A stretch of 24,049 bases of DNA from contig JH153954.1 in the NCBI GenBank assembly GCA_000226015.1, positions 274,004 to 298,052 on the forward strand. The letters run 5' to 3'. Below, one piece after another: positions 10,754 through 19,855 of the stretch. The first letter of the stretch is position 1. Each line of letters opens with the position of its first letter. The position numbers were made by a program, and so were the translations under genes. The notes beneath the pieces are model-generated. The model did not search any database. It was not told the origin of the DNA and saw only the letters and a list, made by a program, of their open reading frames with translations. This DNA comes from Mnemiopsis leidyi (Eukaryota; Ctenophora; Tentaculata; Lobata; Bolinopsidae).

Positions 10754-11107
10754 GTGAGTTCATGATGGTATTTTGCAGAGGTATTATCGTCCTCGACAGT
10801 TACTCTTCGTCGTCATCAAAATTCAAATAATACCGACAAAAATCCAACTTAGAACTTCCAAGTTGATAAAAGAGTAAACTGTAAACAACTCCCACTCTTA
10901 CCACTTACAAAACTCCCACACTCCCACTTAAAGTTAAAACTCTATCTCAAGTTTTTTTATTTCAGAAGACTTAACATTTAGTAAATAACCCCCCTAAATT
11001 TAAAAACAGCCTTGGAAATTTAAAGTTCCACCTTAACTTGAAACCCCCTCTAGAACTAAAAAAGTTCCTCCTAAAATAGATACTCGTGTAACTGTCCTGC
11101 CTCCCAG
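10754..11107 (+). other. NCX intron between CBD1 and CBD2, 354 bp
   Basis: A GTGAGT...CTCCCAG intron at the boundary between the two Calx-beta domains. No other feature is seen. Confidence 0.88.
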
Positions 11108-11265
11108 AACCGGGTATCCTACAGTTCCAGAAACCCAGCTACCTGTATAAGGAGAGTGCCGGAATGGCCGAGCTGGTTATCGAGCGTAACGACGGTTGTG
11201 ACGGTAGAGTAACTGTCCGCTTCAAGACCAAGGATATCACCGCTATCGCTGGGAAGGATTACGAG
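11108..11265 (+). CDS. NCX: NCX exon: first half of Calx-beta domain 2 (constant part)
   Basis: The exon completes a Glu codon, then reads PGILQFQKPSYLYKESAG and MAELVIERNDG...RVTVRFKTKD...AIAGKDYE, the first strands of CBD2 (compare AGIFTFEEPVTHVSESIG in NCX1). The Glu in YKESAG and the Asp in GKDYE match conserved Ca2+-ligand positions. The exon ends in phase 0 after GAG. It is the common upstream partner of the two alternative exons at 14258 and 14515; the CBD2 fold is incomplete without one of them. Confidence 0.96.
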
Positions 11266-11375
11266 GTACGTACGAGTGTGGCAAGCTGAATTCTGCCGCA
11301 GCTGAAGTAAACGGTGCTGGATCAGATCTTGTCTAGGGTTGACTGAGTGTGGAAGTGGTAGTGGTACAGCTGTGA

Positions 11376-11788
<413 letters not shown>

Positions 11789-14050
11789 CGCTGTACTGCT
11801 ACCCCTAACCTCTCTCTCTTGTTCTCAATCCAGTGGATAAGATCTTGATCTAGTTCTTGTCTGCAGTTGAATATCTATCTTATTATAATATCTCAATATT
11901 GTAAGTAGATCTGGAGATCTAAGTACTTACTTCATATACTTGTGTACTTCTGTAAAGCTTGTCCAGAGATCCAGAAAAAATGCATAGCTTTAAAATAATC
12001 GCCGACAGATCCCATTTCCTAGTCACATTCTATGGCCCTTTTCAAGGGGCTAAAATTTCCAATTAGCTCCTCACTTTCAAGTTTTTCCTCTGGATATGCT
12101 TTATCGAATAAGACCACTTAATTTTGTTTATTGATAAAATATCGATGTTTAAGGTTTATTACCTTGTGTTCTCCAGTTATCTTGTGTGTAAATCTATCTT
12201 AATTTGCTGCGTATTTTTAAAGCTGGCTCCTGCTGTTTGTCCCTTGCTCCCTCATCGTGTGTGTGTCTGTTGTATTATCTGACTGGAAGTGTGTGGTCTT
12301 GTTTGTTCTACTATTTATTAAGGGACCAGCGTCAGTGTACTGTCAGTGGCAGTAGATAATTGTATGGATGTATGGGACACTAAGAGGAAGGCCGTAGAGT
12401 AGTCATTACTGGATACACTTCCCAATTCTCTACAGAAATGTCTAGTTTCCTTCATGAACGTTCGACCCATCCAAAGTCACGAGAAGATTACTTTAGATTG
12501 TAATTTGTACCAGTCGAAGAAGGATTGAGCTTCATAATTCTCATGGAATGTTTCATTCTCTTTCTAAGCATTAAGCATAGCGGCTTTCTGTACTAAGCTA
12601 TTGATATTCCTACAATTATTAATGTGGCCATACTAATTATTGATAAATACTCAATATTGATAAATATTTTCCTATTGTGATGAGTCATAGCTAATATTCC
12701 ATGTGAATAAAATGTACCGCCATTGCTCCTCTGACGACGTGAACAGTTCAACTTAATCTGATTCTGATTATAGCTCATTTTAACCCAACATTTCTCTTCG
12801 TTGCGACTCCAAAACAATAGCTGTCATACTTTTTATCTATGTGCAATATACTTACATCAGGTAACTTAAAAAGAAGGACCCTGGAAAACGAACATTTGGT
12901 TCGACAAACAGTAAAGCTGTGAAATATAAGGCTTGGTAAGGTACATTATCACCAACAACAAGAAGGCAGTTTAGTGACTAGATTTAGCCAGTCAGAACAT
13001 GTGAAGCAGATGTAAAGGTATGAAGCCTCCATGAAGTGCAGTTGGTTTGTCTCAACACGGGTCTTATGCGCTGTGTGTGAGTGACGTAGTTCTGCCTAAG
13101 TTGACAGCCTGCCGATGTTCTCCATAAGGAGACGTCCACAATGTGGGAAATTATATGAAGTGTAAAAACGGCTGTCTGAGCTCCATGTTAAGCTTGTAGA
13201 GGTGTTTTCTGTTAAAGTATCGACTTATAAGGCAGCTTAGATTTGAAAGCAGTGTAATTGACAAGTCATTCCAGTTCCCTTGCTCAGAACCCATCGACTG
13301 TTGAAACCTCGAACTAGGACGATAAGAGTTAACTACCCTCCAATCTCGATAATGTGCTCCTTCCTGATCTAGTAGCTGGTTGTTGTCAGTCCTTTAGTCC
13401 TGCTTAGTGCTGACTTAATCGTCTGTGTGTTTGTCGGTTTGTATGTCCGTACTTAGTCAAAATGTTTCTGCATGCTAGATTGTGAAAACTCGAGACAAAT
13501 ATAATTCGACATTATATAATTTGTATCTATTTACGACCTACATGCGATCAAGGCTCGATTTACACTTATATACTTTATTCAAGGTGGGCAAAGACAAGCA
13601 TTACCTCTAACTCTTAAACACGGTCGTTAAAATAAGAAAAAATAAGCTTTTATACTTTGATCAAGACTATCGTTTCTGGATACCAAATTGCTGTTTTTGC
13701 CCTTCTTTCAGTATCATGAACATACCAAGATCAAATATGATATGTAAAATATAGTTCCTGGATATAATCTGTCGAGTTTAGAATAGTGACTGAAACCATT
13801 TCTCTTACTCTTAACCAGCATTCTCTGACCAATCTACCCCGACATTTTCGCTGCCAGAAGAATATTGTAGCTTAAGATAGAAGACAAGTTCTTCTTCAGG
13901 AAGGGAAGCTTATTCTTTATTAGAAAAGGGGTCTGGACATGTCCTTGTTCCGAAGAAACGCTCCCCAACTCACATCGCCGCAAAAAGCATCAGAGAGTGG
14001 GAGCACATTTTGTAATCTCTCTGAGCGCATGTCGCTGTGCTGTGACGTGG

Positions 14051-14105
14051 GCACGTGCACGCCACACACCCGCACATGCGTGGCGGCGGCTGCACGTGCA
14101 CGTGC
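14051..14105. other. GC-rich hairpin with alternating purine-pyrimidine arms
   Basis: GCACGTGCAC at 14051-14060 is the exact reverse complement of GTGCACGTGC at 14096-14105. Inside it, GCCAC (14061-14065) can pair with GTGGC (14080-14084). The right arm lies in TGCACGTGCACGTGCACG, an alternating purine-pyrimidine run with Z-DNA potential. The patch stands out by GC content from the surrounding AT-rich intron and ends about 150 bp before the first alternative exon. A role in splicing choice is inference only. Confidence 0.6.
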
Positions 14106-14257
14106 ACGACAACACACGCACAACGACGCACTCCGCTGGTCTCAGTTTGAGAGCTGCCTCCTGCTAGCTTGATATCTCCACTAGCCTGCTTCCCCAAACT
14201 GCTGATTGTCTCCCCCACAAACACACCCGCTCCTCAATACCCCCAAACCACCAATAG

Positions 14258-14438
14258 GAGACCTATGGATATGCTGCTTTCGAGCACGGAGAAGTAACAA
14301 AGTCCGTCTATATACCCCTTGTTGACGACAGTAGTTACGAGGAAAACGAGACGTTTGAAGTCACTTTGCTGGATGCGACGGGCGGAGCCAGCATAGGCAA
14401 AACGCGCCGCACTATAGTCACTATTCTAAACGACGACG
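14258..14438 (+). CDS. NCX: NCX alternative exon 1: second half of CBD2
   Basis: A 181-nt exon with 60 codons plus one base, entered in phase 0 and left in phase 1, after CCAATAG and before GTATGT. It reads ETYGYAAFEHGEVTKSVYIP, then LVDDSSYEENETFEVTLLD and ends TIVTILNDD. It completes the second Calx-beta domain when joined to 11108-11265, and joins 16195 in frame to give NDDD-YQTLITRV. Aligned to the CBD1 acidic loop, it keeps the two Asp residues and both downstream Glu positions but has Ser-Ser after the Asp pair. It is a homologue of, and alternative to, the exon at 14515-14695. Confidence 0.94.
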
Positions 14439-14514
14439 GTATGTGAAGCACTGATTTTAGTTCAGCGCTTTGCACGAGCGTGTTGTGTGAAATGTTTTGT
14501 AATTTAAATTCTAG
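14439..14514 (+). other. 76-bp intron between the alternative exons
   Basis: The shortest intron at this locus (the others are 140 bp or more), GTATGT...AATTCTAG. Reading through it from the first alternative exon gives GGT ATG TGA, an immediate stop. Its small size could hinder joining of the two exons to each other, but introns of this size are spliced in many invertebrates, so size alone is not proof. Confidence 0.85.
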
Positions 14515-14695
14515 GCCAGGGATGAGGAAGTGGAGTTCACGCACGGCGAGGTCACCAAGACCATCCAAATTCCCCTCCACGACGACGACGTGTTCAACGA
14601 AGACAAGATATTCGAAGTGATGTTGAGCGACCCCACTGCCGGGTCGACCCTCGGGAAAATAAAGTGCACCATTGTCACAATTCTCAACGACGACG
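14515..14695 (+). CDS. NCX: NCX alternative exon 2: second half of CBD2
   Basis: Also 181 nt, phase 0 in and phase 1 out, between AATTCTAG and GTAAGG. It reads ARDEEVEFTHGEVTKTIQIP, then LHDDDVFNEDKIFEVMLSD and ends CTIVTILNDD, with 31 of 60 residues identical to the preceding exon. Like it, this exon joins 11265 upstream and 16195 downstream in frame. Compared with alternative exon 1, the loop has three Asp in a row, Asn at the first downstream Glu position and Lys at the second. The Lys matches the Lys at that place in mammalian NCX1 CBD2 exon A (K585, from memory). It is the tandem duplicate, mutually exclusive partner. Confidence 0.94.
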
Positions 14696-16194
14696 GTAAG
14701 GTTACCTTATCATTAGCGTTATCGCTATAAACGTCTTCAGTTCGTAGTGCGGCATGAATTCCCCAGCGGGAACTTAGTCTCTAGTCAGCCCACCAAAACT
14801 AACAAATATTTAGTTTTAGTTTTGCCCTGCGTTAGATTCCAATTATTTACTTTTACCAAATTTCTGAGAGCATCGTAAGAACTAAGCATGGGAAGTTTAT
14901 TACCGAGTATTTGATCAGATGTGATCACACTTCTAGTCTGTTATCGACACCTGTTAAACTGTTGACGTTCTTACACCACAGTATTCTAGTATGCTTTAAA
15001 TAAGTATTCCGGTTAAATATTTGACCCACATTCTCGCTAACGAGGTGAGAACTTCTATACCTCACCATTGTCCAATACCTTACTTATTAGTACCTTTAGT
15101 TCCTCTATGAAATATTCATTAAGTATCCTGCTCGCATTATTGTTCAGAAACTTGGCACACTGTTAGGCTAAAACCCGGCGACTGGCTTTGATCCCGGCAT
15201 CGTGCACGCATAAGGCCGCAATCTTCGGGAGCTCGCGTGCACAATACTTCTACATCCACCCGCTGATAAAGTAAATTCATTGCTGTTCTGAAATACATCG
15301 ATTTTAAAGTTCATTAAAAATGTGTTTGGCCGATAACTTGGCTGCCTTAAAAAGTCCGTCCGATCGACTATAAACTTGATTACGTGGTGATACGTCTTCG
15401 ACAAAATGCTCCGTTTTATACTACTAACTTACTGAGCCGCTGTAAGCTACGCAATTCGATACATCTCTCAACAGAAGGGAATCTTCGACTACAGTCAGAT
15501 AGTTGGCAGTTGGCACTGAAAACAGTAAAACTTACAGCCTGTCAAATGCTTGCCTGCCTTGCCTCCTAATTTTAATCTGGCGGCAAACTTTATGTCAGGA
15601 CATCGAAACGTCGCTAGTGTCAAGTGATCATTTTGTCAACTTGCTGAGTGCTCTACGCTCGTTCTGATGGACGCGACGATCCGTGTTGAGCGCGCGCGAA
15701 CGACGAATTGTAACTTGATGTACAAACTAGATTGTGTTTTACTTACGAAGACGGAATTCGATTAAATTTGGAATATTATAACTATAAGTATCACGTCCGT
15801 CACGGCGTGCGATCATAAGTTATTGCAAACATTAGAAATTAGAATAACTAATAAGATTAATGAGGGCAATATATTTAACTTAAAAAACTCGAAGATAAAC
15901 GTAAATAGTGATAATCTATGCAAAATGTCGAAATGTGCCGGCCGACGCGACCTTAGCTAGGCAGGTGTCCGTTGATTGGTCTGGTGAAAGTTCAATCCAA
16001 TAACTCCTGCGTTAACTTGTACAGTTTCAGCGATGTATCATGTATAGATTTTTATAAAATATCACATAACTTCCGCAGTTACATAACAATTTACACATAA
16101 CAATTAACAAATTTCAATTTATGAAAACAACCTCAAGGGTCCTTGCGTTAGTCACTGATCCCAGATTCATTCAATCGGACACAACATATTTCAG
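14696..16194 (+). other. NCX intron, 1.5 kb
   Basis: A GTAAGG...ATTTCAG intron. No additional cassette exon like the small vertebrate NCX1 exons C-F is recognisable; the short open frames here carry no family features and no convincing paired splice sites. No strong repeat is present. Confidence 0.75.
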
Positions 16195-16373
16195 ATTACC
16201 AGACCCTTATTACTCGAGTAGCCAACTTGACCAGTGTGAATCTTGACAAGCTGGTAATCGGTAAAGAATCCTGGAAACAACAGTTTACCGAGGCTCTGAG
16301 TGTCAATGGTGGCAACGTAGATGAAGCTGAAGCTCTCGATTTTGTTCTCCATTTCCTCACATTCGGATGGAAG
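16195..16373 (+). CDS. NCX: NCX exon: CBD2 end and return to the membrane
   Basis: Two bases complete an Asp codon, followed by YQTLITRVANLTSVNLDKLV and IGKESWKQQFTEALSVN...DFVLHFLTFGWK. This matches NCX1 from VDKLIKKTNLALVVGTNSWREQF to DYVMHFLTVFWK, the segment linking the cytosolic loop to the first helix of the C-terminal membrane domain. The exon starts with two bases of a codon, so it must be preceded by an exon ending in phase 1, which both alternative CBD2 exons do. If spliced directly from 11265 it would reach a TAG at 16219-16221. It ends in phase 0 at GTGAGT. Confidence 0.97.
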
Positions 16374-16523
16374 GTGAGTTTCTACTAATTGCAAAATGAA
16401 TCGGAAATTTCAAGTCATTAGAAAACAGAACTTAAACAGCATTAGAAAATAAAATCTTAACACAGGGAATAGCCCAATTTATACATTCCTTATTCGTATA
16501 GCAACTCACTTATTAAATGCGTA

Positions 16524-19256
16524 TTAAAGCTCGTTGCAGCGTTCGCTTGATTCTCTTGTTTTAAAATCCCCAAAAGCCGAATTTGTGTTCCTAGACAGAG
16601 TTTTAGGGCCCTCAGGGCCGTTTTTTACTGGAAGTATTCTGAAGTAAGGTTCAACAAACACCAATTTTCCATCCACCCTGATGTTAAAAAACTGTTGGTC
16701 CTTGATGAGCGGTTCAAACTCACTTCCTTTCACAATCACCTTTTCTTCCTTCTCCTCCTTGACGATGAAGACGCAGTAAAAACTTTCCGGGAAGATCGCC
16801 ACACTGTTAATAACATATTTGGGAAGATCTAGACAATCACTAGGAGGTCTGATGTTCAAGTCTAACAGTGGTTCTTGTTTCTCGTCCTCTGATAAAGTAC
16901 TGTCACTCCCGCTAGCCTCTCTGTCCCTGAAGGCCCTGTTCCTCCTCTCTGTTGAGCTCACAACTGTTCCTACTCTATATTTAGGACAGTTGGGACTGTT
17001 AGCTGTTCTGAGACTTGTACCCTCGAACTGGAGACCGCTAATGATAACAAGAATTGTCTGGTCGTTGTATCTGTTGGAGTGGATGTGTCGGCCGTACACC
17101 AGGCACTCCGCCTGTAAAATCGGCACAAACACTCGATACTTCTCATCAGGAAGGACCGGGACACCGAACGCAGAAATGAGTCCTCCTAGTTGGTGGGTCT
17201 CTCCACAGTTACTGTAGGAGTCCTCCTCGTCCCTCCTCCCAACACTAGTCCCCTCCTCCCACACCCCATCCACCTCCACCAGTATAGTGTCCTTATTTTC
17301 CGGATTAGTTGCGATACAGTTTCCCAGAACCTCCACACTCCTCCCCAACCCTGGCACCTCCACTTTGTACACTACATCAGGGTGTATAGGAGTCCCAAAC
17401 GCTACAAGTTTATATCTAGACTCCTTGTCTGGGGGAGAGGGACTGTCCTCCTCTGTCCTTGAAACTGGGGCAACAGTCTCTCTGTCACCGGGGTGGAAGT
17501 TGTTACGAACAAAAGCAGGTCTGACTTCAGTGCCCACTAGCTCCGTACCGTCTACCGTTATCTTGAAAGTGCCACCGTCGTAAGGTGAGATGTCCTCTCC
17601 GAACACAATGTATTCCTGTCGCATGTCAGGCACGTAGACATAGTAGGTTTCTTTAGGCTGTACCGGGATCCCGTAAACTAGCAGTTGTTTCTGAGGTGAC
17701 TGTTCAGCTGCTCCTTCTTGTGTTTCCGATCCAATACCTTCTGTAACGTCAGTTTTAGCTTTATAACTCTGATCACATTCAAGCTCATTAGCTATCTCTT
17801 TATCAGCTGATTCCCCGCCTATTTCACCACCATCTACACCTTTCTTGGCTGGTTTGTTGTGAAACACCAGCTCAGGAAAAACCGGACGTATCGAAGTAGC
17901 ATGATATCTCCGTCTATGTATGGTTACCAGAAGTGTAGAAGTATCTTCTGGGTTAGGAGACAGGTCTATCCCCGGCACCGTGTACTCGTTGCTAAACTCC
18001 GGGATGTAAACGTAGTAACTCTGAGATTTGAAGACTGGCACACCGAATATGGAGAAAGTTTCGGGGGTCCCTGGTTCGAAGTTCACGTACTTGACGGAGG
18101 AGCCGGTGTGTTGTTGTTTCCTAGCAACCAATTGTTGTTGCTCTGCCAACTTCTGTCGGTGTTTCTCCTGGTTGTAGTTCTTCTCCGGAGCTATTCTCAG
18201 TCTTGTCGCGATGTAGGACACCCCGGAGATGCAAGCTAGGAAAGTTTTGGGGTACCGAGGGTTAGGCTCGCTAGGGTTGAGAGATAGGGCCGATCCGGGG
18301 ACACTCTGTTCGCAACCCAGCACCGGAATGTAAACAATGTAATGTGAGGCGCTGTCTACCGCAATCCCAAATATGTGGAGTGAGTTAGCCAGCCAAGGAG
18401 CCTCCTGTTTTCTAAACATGAAGTATCCCGAGTGAAAGAGATGGTTGTAGCGGGGATTTATCGTGCCGTTTTGCAGGAAGATTTGTGTGGCTGGGAGGTA
18501 ACTATACTCGTCCTCCAGTCTGGATCTGTGCTGATGTCCGGAGTTGTGGACTTGATTTTGCTGGTGTCCGGAGTTGTGGACTCGATTGTGCTGATGTCCG
18601 GAGTTGTGGACTCGATTTTGCTGATGTCCGGAGTTGTGGACTCGATTGTGCTGATCTCCGGACTTGTGGACTTGATTGGCGATGTGAGTTCCCTGACTGT
18701 GTTGATTGTGAGAGGAGACAATATTGTGGAACTGATGGTGATGACCTTGAATTTGAGTTTGGTTAGCATTGTGACAATTCTGAAAGTTTTGGTGACTCTG
18801 ATGAGCTTCTATCTGCACAGTCTGACTGAGAGCATTTATTTGGCCCTGGTTTAGTAGCTGATGGTTGTGGTTGGTATTGGATATCGCACAAGACGGATTC
18901 ACCTGGCTCGCTGCTGACTGAAGGGTGACCCTCTCTGAAGTGACAGGGAGAACTGGCATGACAGTGTGCCCCACATCCTCTCCATCTTGTAATGTGAATG
19001 TTATCACGTGACTTTCACTTTCCGGAAGTTCTGCCCGACCTTCTTCGCTCTCATCATTGACGGTTGTCTCCGTATCCACCGTGTTTTCTTCACTGGTAGA
19101 AACGTTTTTGTCTTCCGAACTTTCACTTACTTTCTCCTTCTTCAACTCGCCTGGCATCGTTATAACGTCACGTGGTTTGCTCTCCTGGAAACTGTCCCTC
19201 GTGTCAGTCTCGGTCATAGAGGATAAAAACCGGTAAACTCGGCCACACCGCTGCAT
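16524..19256 (-). CDS. Nested intronless gene: unknown protein with six beta-rich repeat modules
   Basis: A single uninterrupted 910-codon frame, bounded upstream by an in-frame TAA at 19317-19319. I do not recognise the family. Residues 1-110 are Ser/Thr/Glu-rich and probably disordered; 115-250 are His/Asn/Gln-rich, with a 10-residue repeat at 196-243. Six diverged modules of about 60 residues follow, at roughly 293-357, 401-461, 525-583, 616-675, 693-752 and 812-877, of the form [FY]-G-[IVT]-P-[IV]-x5-Y-x-V-x-[IV]-P ... V-x-G ... T-x-L-x-V-x-[IV]-x-G-x4-G-T-[SE]-x-R. The last is the most diverged. Linkers are charged. There is no signal peptide or membrane segment, so a cytosolic or nuclear scaffold is plausible but unproven. 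Met1 and Met14 have poor start contexts; Met34 (19157-19155) has A at -3, so the true start is uncertain. Lack of introns beside an intron-rich host suggests retroposition. Confidence 0.9.
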   Translation of the reverse strand: MQRCGRVYRFLSSMTETDTRDSFQESKPRDVITMPGELKKEKVSESSEDKNVSTSEENTVDTETTVNDESEEGRAELPESESHVITFTLQDGEDVGHTVMPVLPVTSERVTLQSAASQVNPSCAISNTNHNHQLLNQGQINALSQTVQIEAHQSHQNFQNCHNANQTQIQGHHHQFHNIVSSHNQHSQGTHIANQVHKSGDQHNRVHNSGHQQNRVHNSGHQHNRVHNSGHQQNQVHNSGHQHRSRLEDEYSYLPATQIFLQNGTINPRYNHLFHSGYFMFRKQEAPWLANSLHIFGIAVDSASHYIVYIPVLGCEQSVPGSALSLNPSEPNPRYPKTFLACISGVSYIATRLRIAPEKNYNQEKHRQKLAEQQQLVARKQQHTGSSVKYVNFEPGTPETFSIFGVPVFKSQSYYVYIPEFSNEYTVPGIDLSPNPEDTSTLLVTIHRRRYHATSIRPVFPELVFHNKPAKKGVDGGEIGGESADKEIANELECDQSYKAKTDVTEGIGSETQEGAAEQSPQKQLLVYGIPVQPKETYYVYVPDMRQEYIVFGEDISPYDGGTFKITVDGTELVGTEVRPAFVRNNFHPGDRETVAPVSRTEEDSPSPPDKESRYKLVAFGTPIHPDVVYKVEVPGLGRSVEVLGNCIATNPENKDTILVEVDGVWEEGTSVGRRDEEDSYSNCGETHQLGGLISAFGVPVLPDEKYRVFVPILQAECLVYGRHIHSNRYNDQTILVIISGLQFEGTSLRTANSPNCPKYRVGTVVSSTERRNRAFRDREASGSDSTLSEDEKQEPLLDLNIRPPSDCLDLPKYVINSVAIFPESFYCVFIVKEEKEEKVIVKGSEFEPLIKDQQFFNIRVDGKLVFVEPYFRILPVKNGPEGPKTLSRNTNSAFGDFKTRESSERCNEL
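18528..18671 (-). repeat. 30-bp coding minisatellite in the nested gene
   Basis: A 30-bp unit repeated almost five times encodes the decapeptide VHNSGHQ[HQ]N[RQ], residues 196-243 of the nested protein. Unit length is a multiple of three, so copy-number changes keep the frame. The copies are very similar in DNA, indicating recent expansion or homogenisation. The opposite-strand open frames at 18432-18854 are shadows of this repeat. Confidence 0.93.
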
Positions 19257-19363
19257 AAAACATCTGATTAAAAGTAATACAAACTTAAAGCTAGACGTTA
19301 TGTAGACAAAAACACGTTAAGTGTGATCATCATCGCAGAGTACCAGTCAATTTTGATATAATT

Positions 19364-19375
19364 GGTCACGTGACC
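19364..19375. promoter_or_regulatory. GGTCACGTGACC palindrome upstream of nested gene
   Basis: A perfect 12-bp palindrome containing the E-box CACGTG in the extended form GTCACGTGAC, the sequence class bound by bHLH-ZIP factors (USF, MITF/TFE, Myc/Max). It lies about 110 bp upstream of the nested gene's first ATG, inside the host intron. Promoter function is inferred from position and motif only. Confidence 0.5.
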
Positions 19376-19552
19376 GATGTTCAAAGTCTTCAATGCAGGA
19401 AATTATGTCTGCGTCATGCGGGTTTGTATCATCACATTCACTGATGATAGATTTGCTGGCACAAATCGGTCACTAGCTCACACTACTTCTAGCAAGTTAA
19501 CAAAATCCTAGCAGTAAAGTTTCTATCCCATCTAACGAAGTTTTTATTTCAG

Positions 19553-19715
19553 GTCCTGTTCGCCTGTGTTCCCCCCGCCCACATTGCTGGCGGATGGCTC
19601 TGTTTCTGTGTGTCTCTTGGTGTGATTGCTATCGTTACTGCCATCATCGGAGATATGGCCAGTATCCTGGGCTTGTTGCTGGGAATCAAGGATTCAGTCA
19701 CCGCTATCACTTTAG
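19553..19715 (+). CDS. NCX: NCX exon: first membrane helices of the C-terminal half
   Basis: It reads VLFACVPPAHIAGGWLCF, then CVSLGVIAIVTAIIGDMAS and ILGLLLGIKDSVTAITL plus one base. It matches NCX1 VLFAFVPPTEYWNGWACF...LLTAFIGDLASHFGCTIGLKDSVTAVVF. The two hydrophobic stretches are helices of the C-terminal transmembrane domain. KDSVTA starts the alpha-2 repeat, with the Asp conserved in cation transport. The donor is GTGTGT. Confidence 0.98.
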
Positions 19716-19855
19716 GTGTGTCTCTAAATTCTAGATGATTTTTCGGCTTTTGATCCTTTTCATCTATCAGTTTTTTAAACTTAGATCCTATTAACTTATA
19801 GTAAAATTATTTATTTTGCGTTTTACTCACCAATAGTAACACTCCTGACCCACAG

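Larger units (their letters stand above)
16374..19552 (+). other. NCX intron, 3.2 kb, hosting an antisense gene
   Basis: A GTGAGT...TTATTTCAG intron lying exactly between FLTFGWK and VLFACVPP. Most of it is occupied by the complete minus-strand gene 19256-16524, which starts about 300 bp inside one end and stops about 150 bp from the other. The host and nested transcripts would be antisense to each other in the unspliced state. Confidence 0.92.

Noticed and set aside
13939..14224. Open frames on both strands in the GC-rich patch before the alternative exon
   Set aside because: They show no resemblance to CBD2, no suitable splice sites and low-complexity Ala/Arg/Thr/His content.
18116..18128. 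GTTTCCTAGCAAC, another full X-box match
   Set aside because: It lies inside the coding region of the nested gene, where coding constraint explains it as well as regulation.
16819..19226. Plus-strand and second minus-frame ORFs overlapping the nested gene
   Set aside because: They are shadows of the 910-codon minus-strand frame; only that frame shows repeated protein modules.
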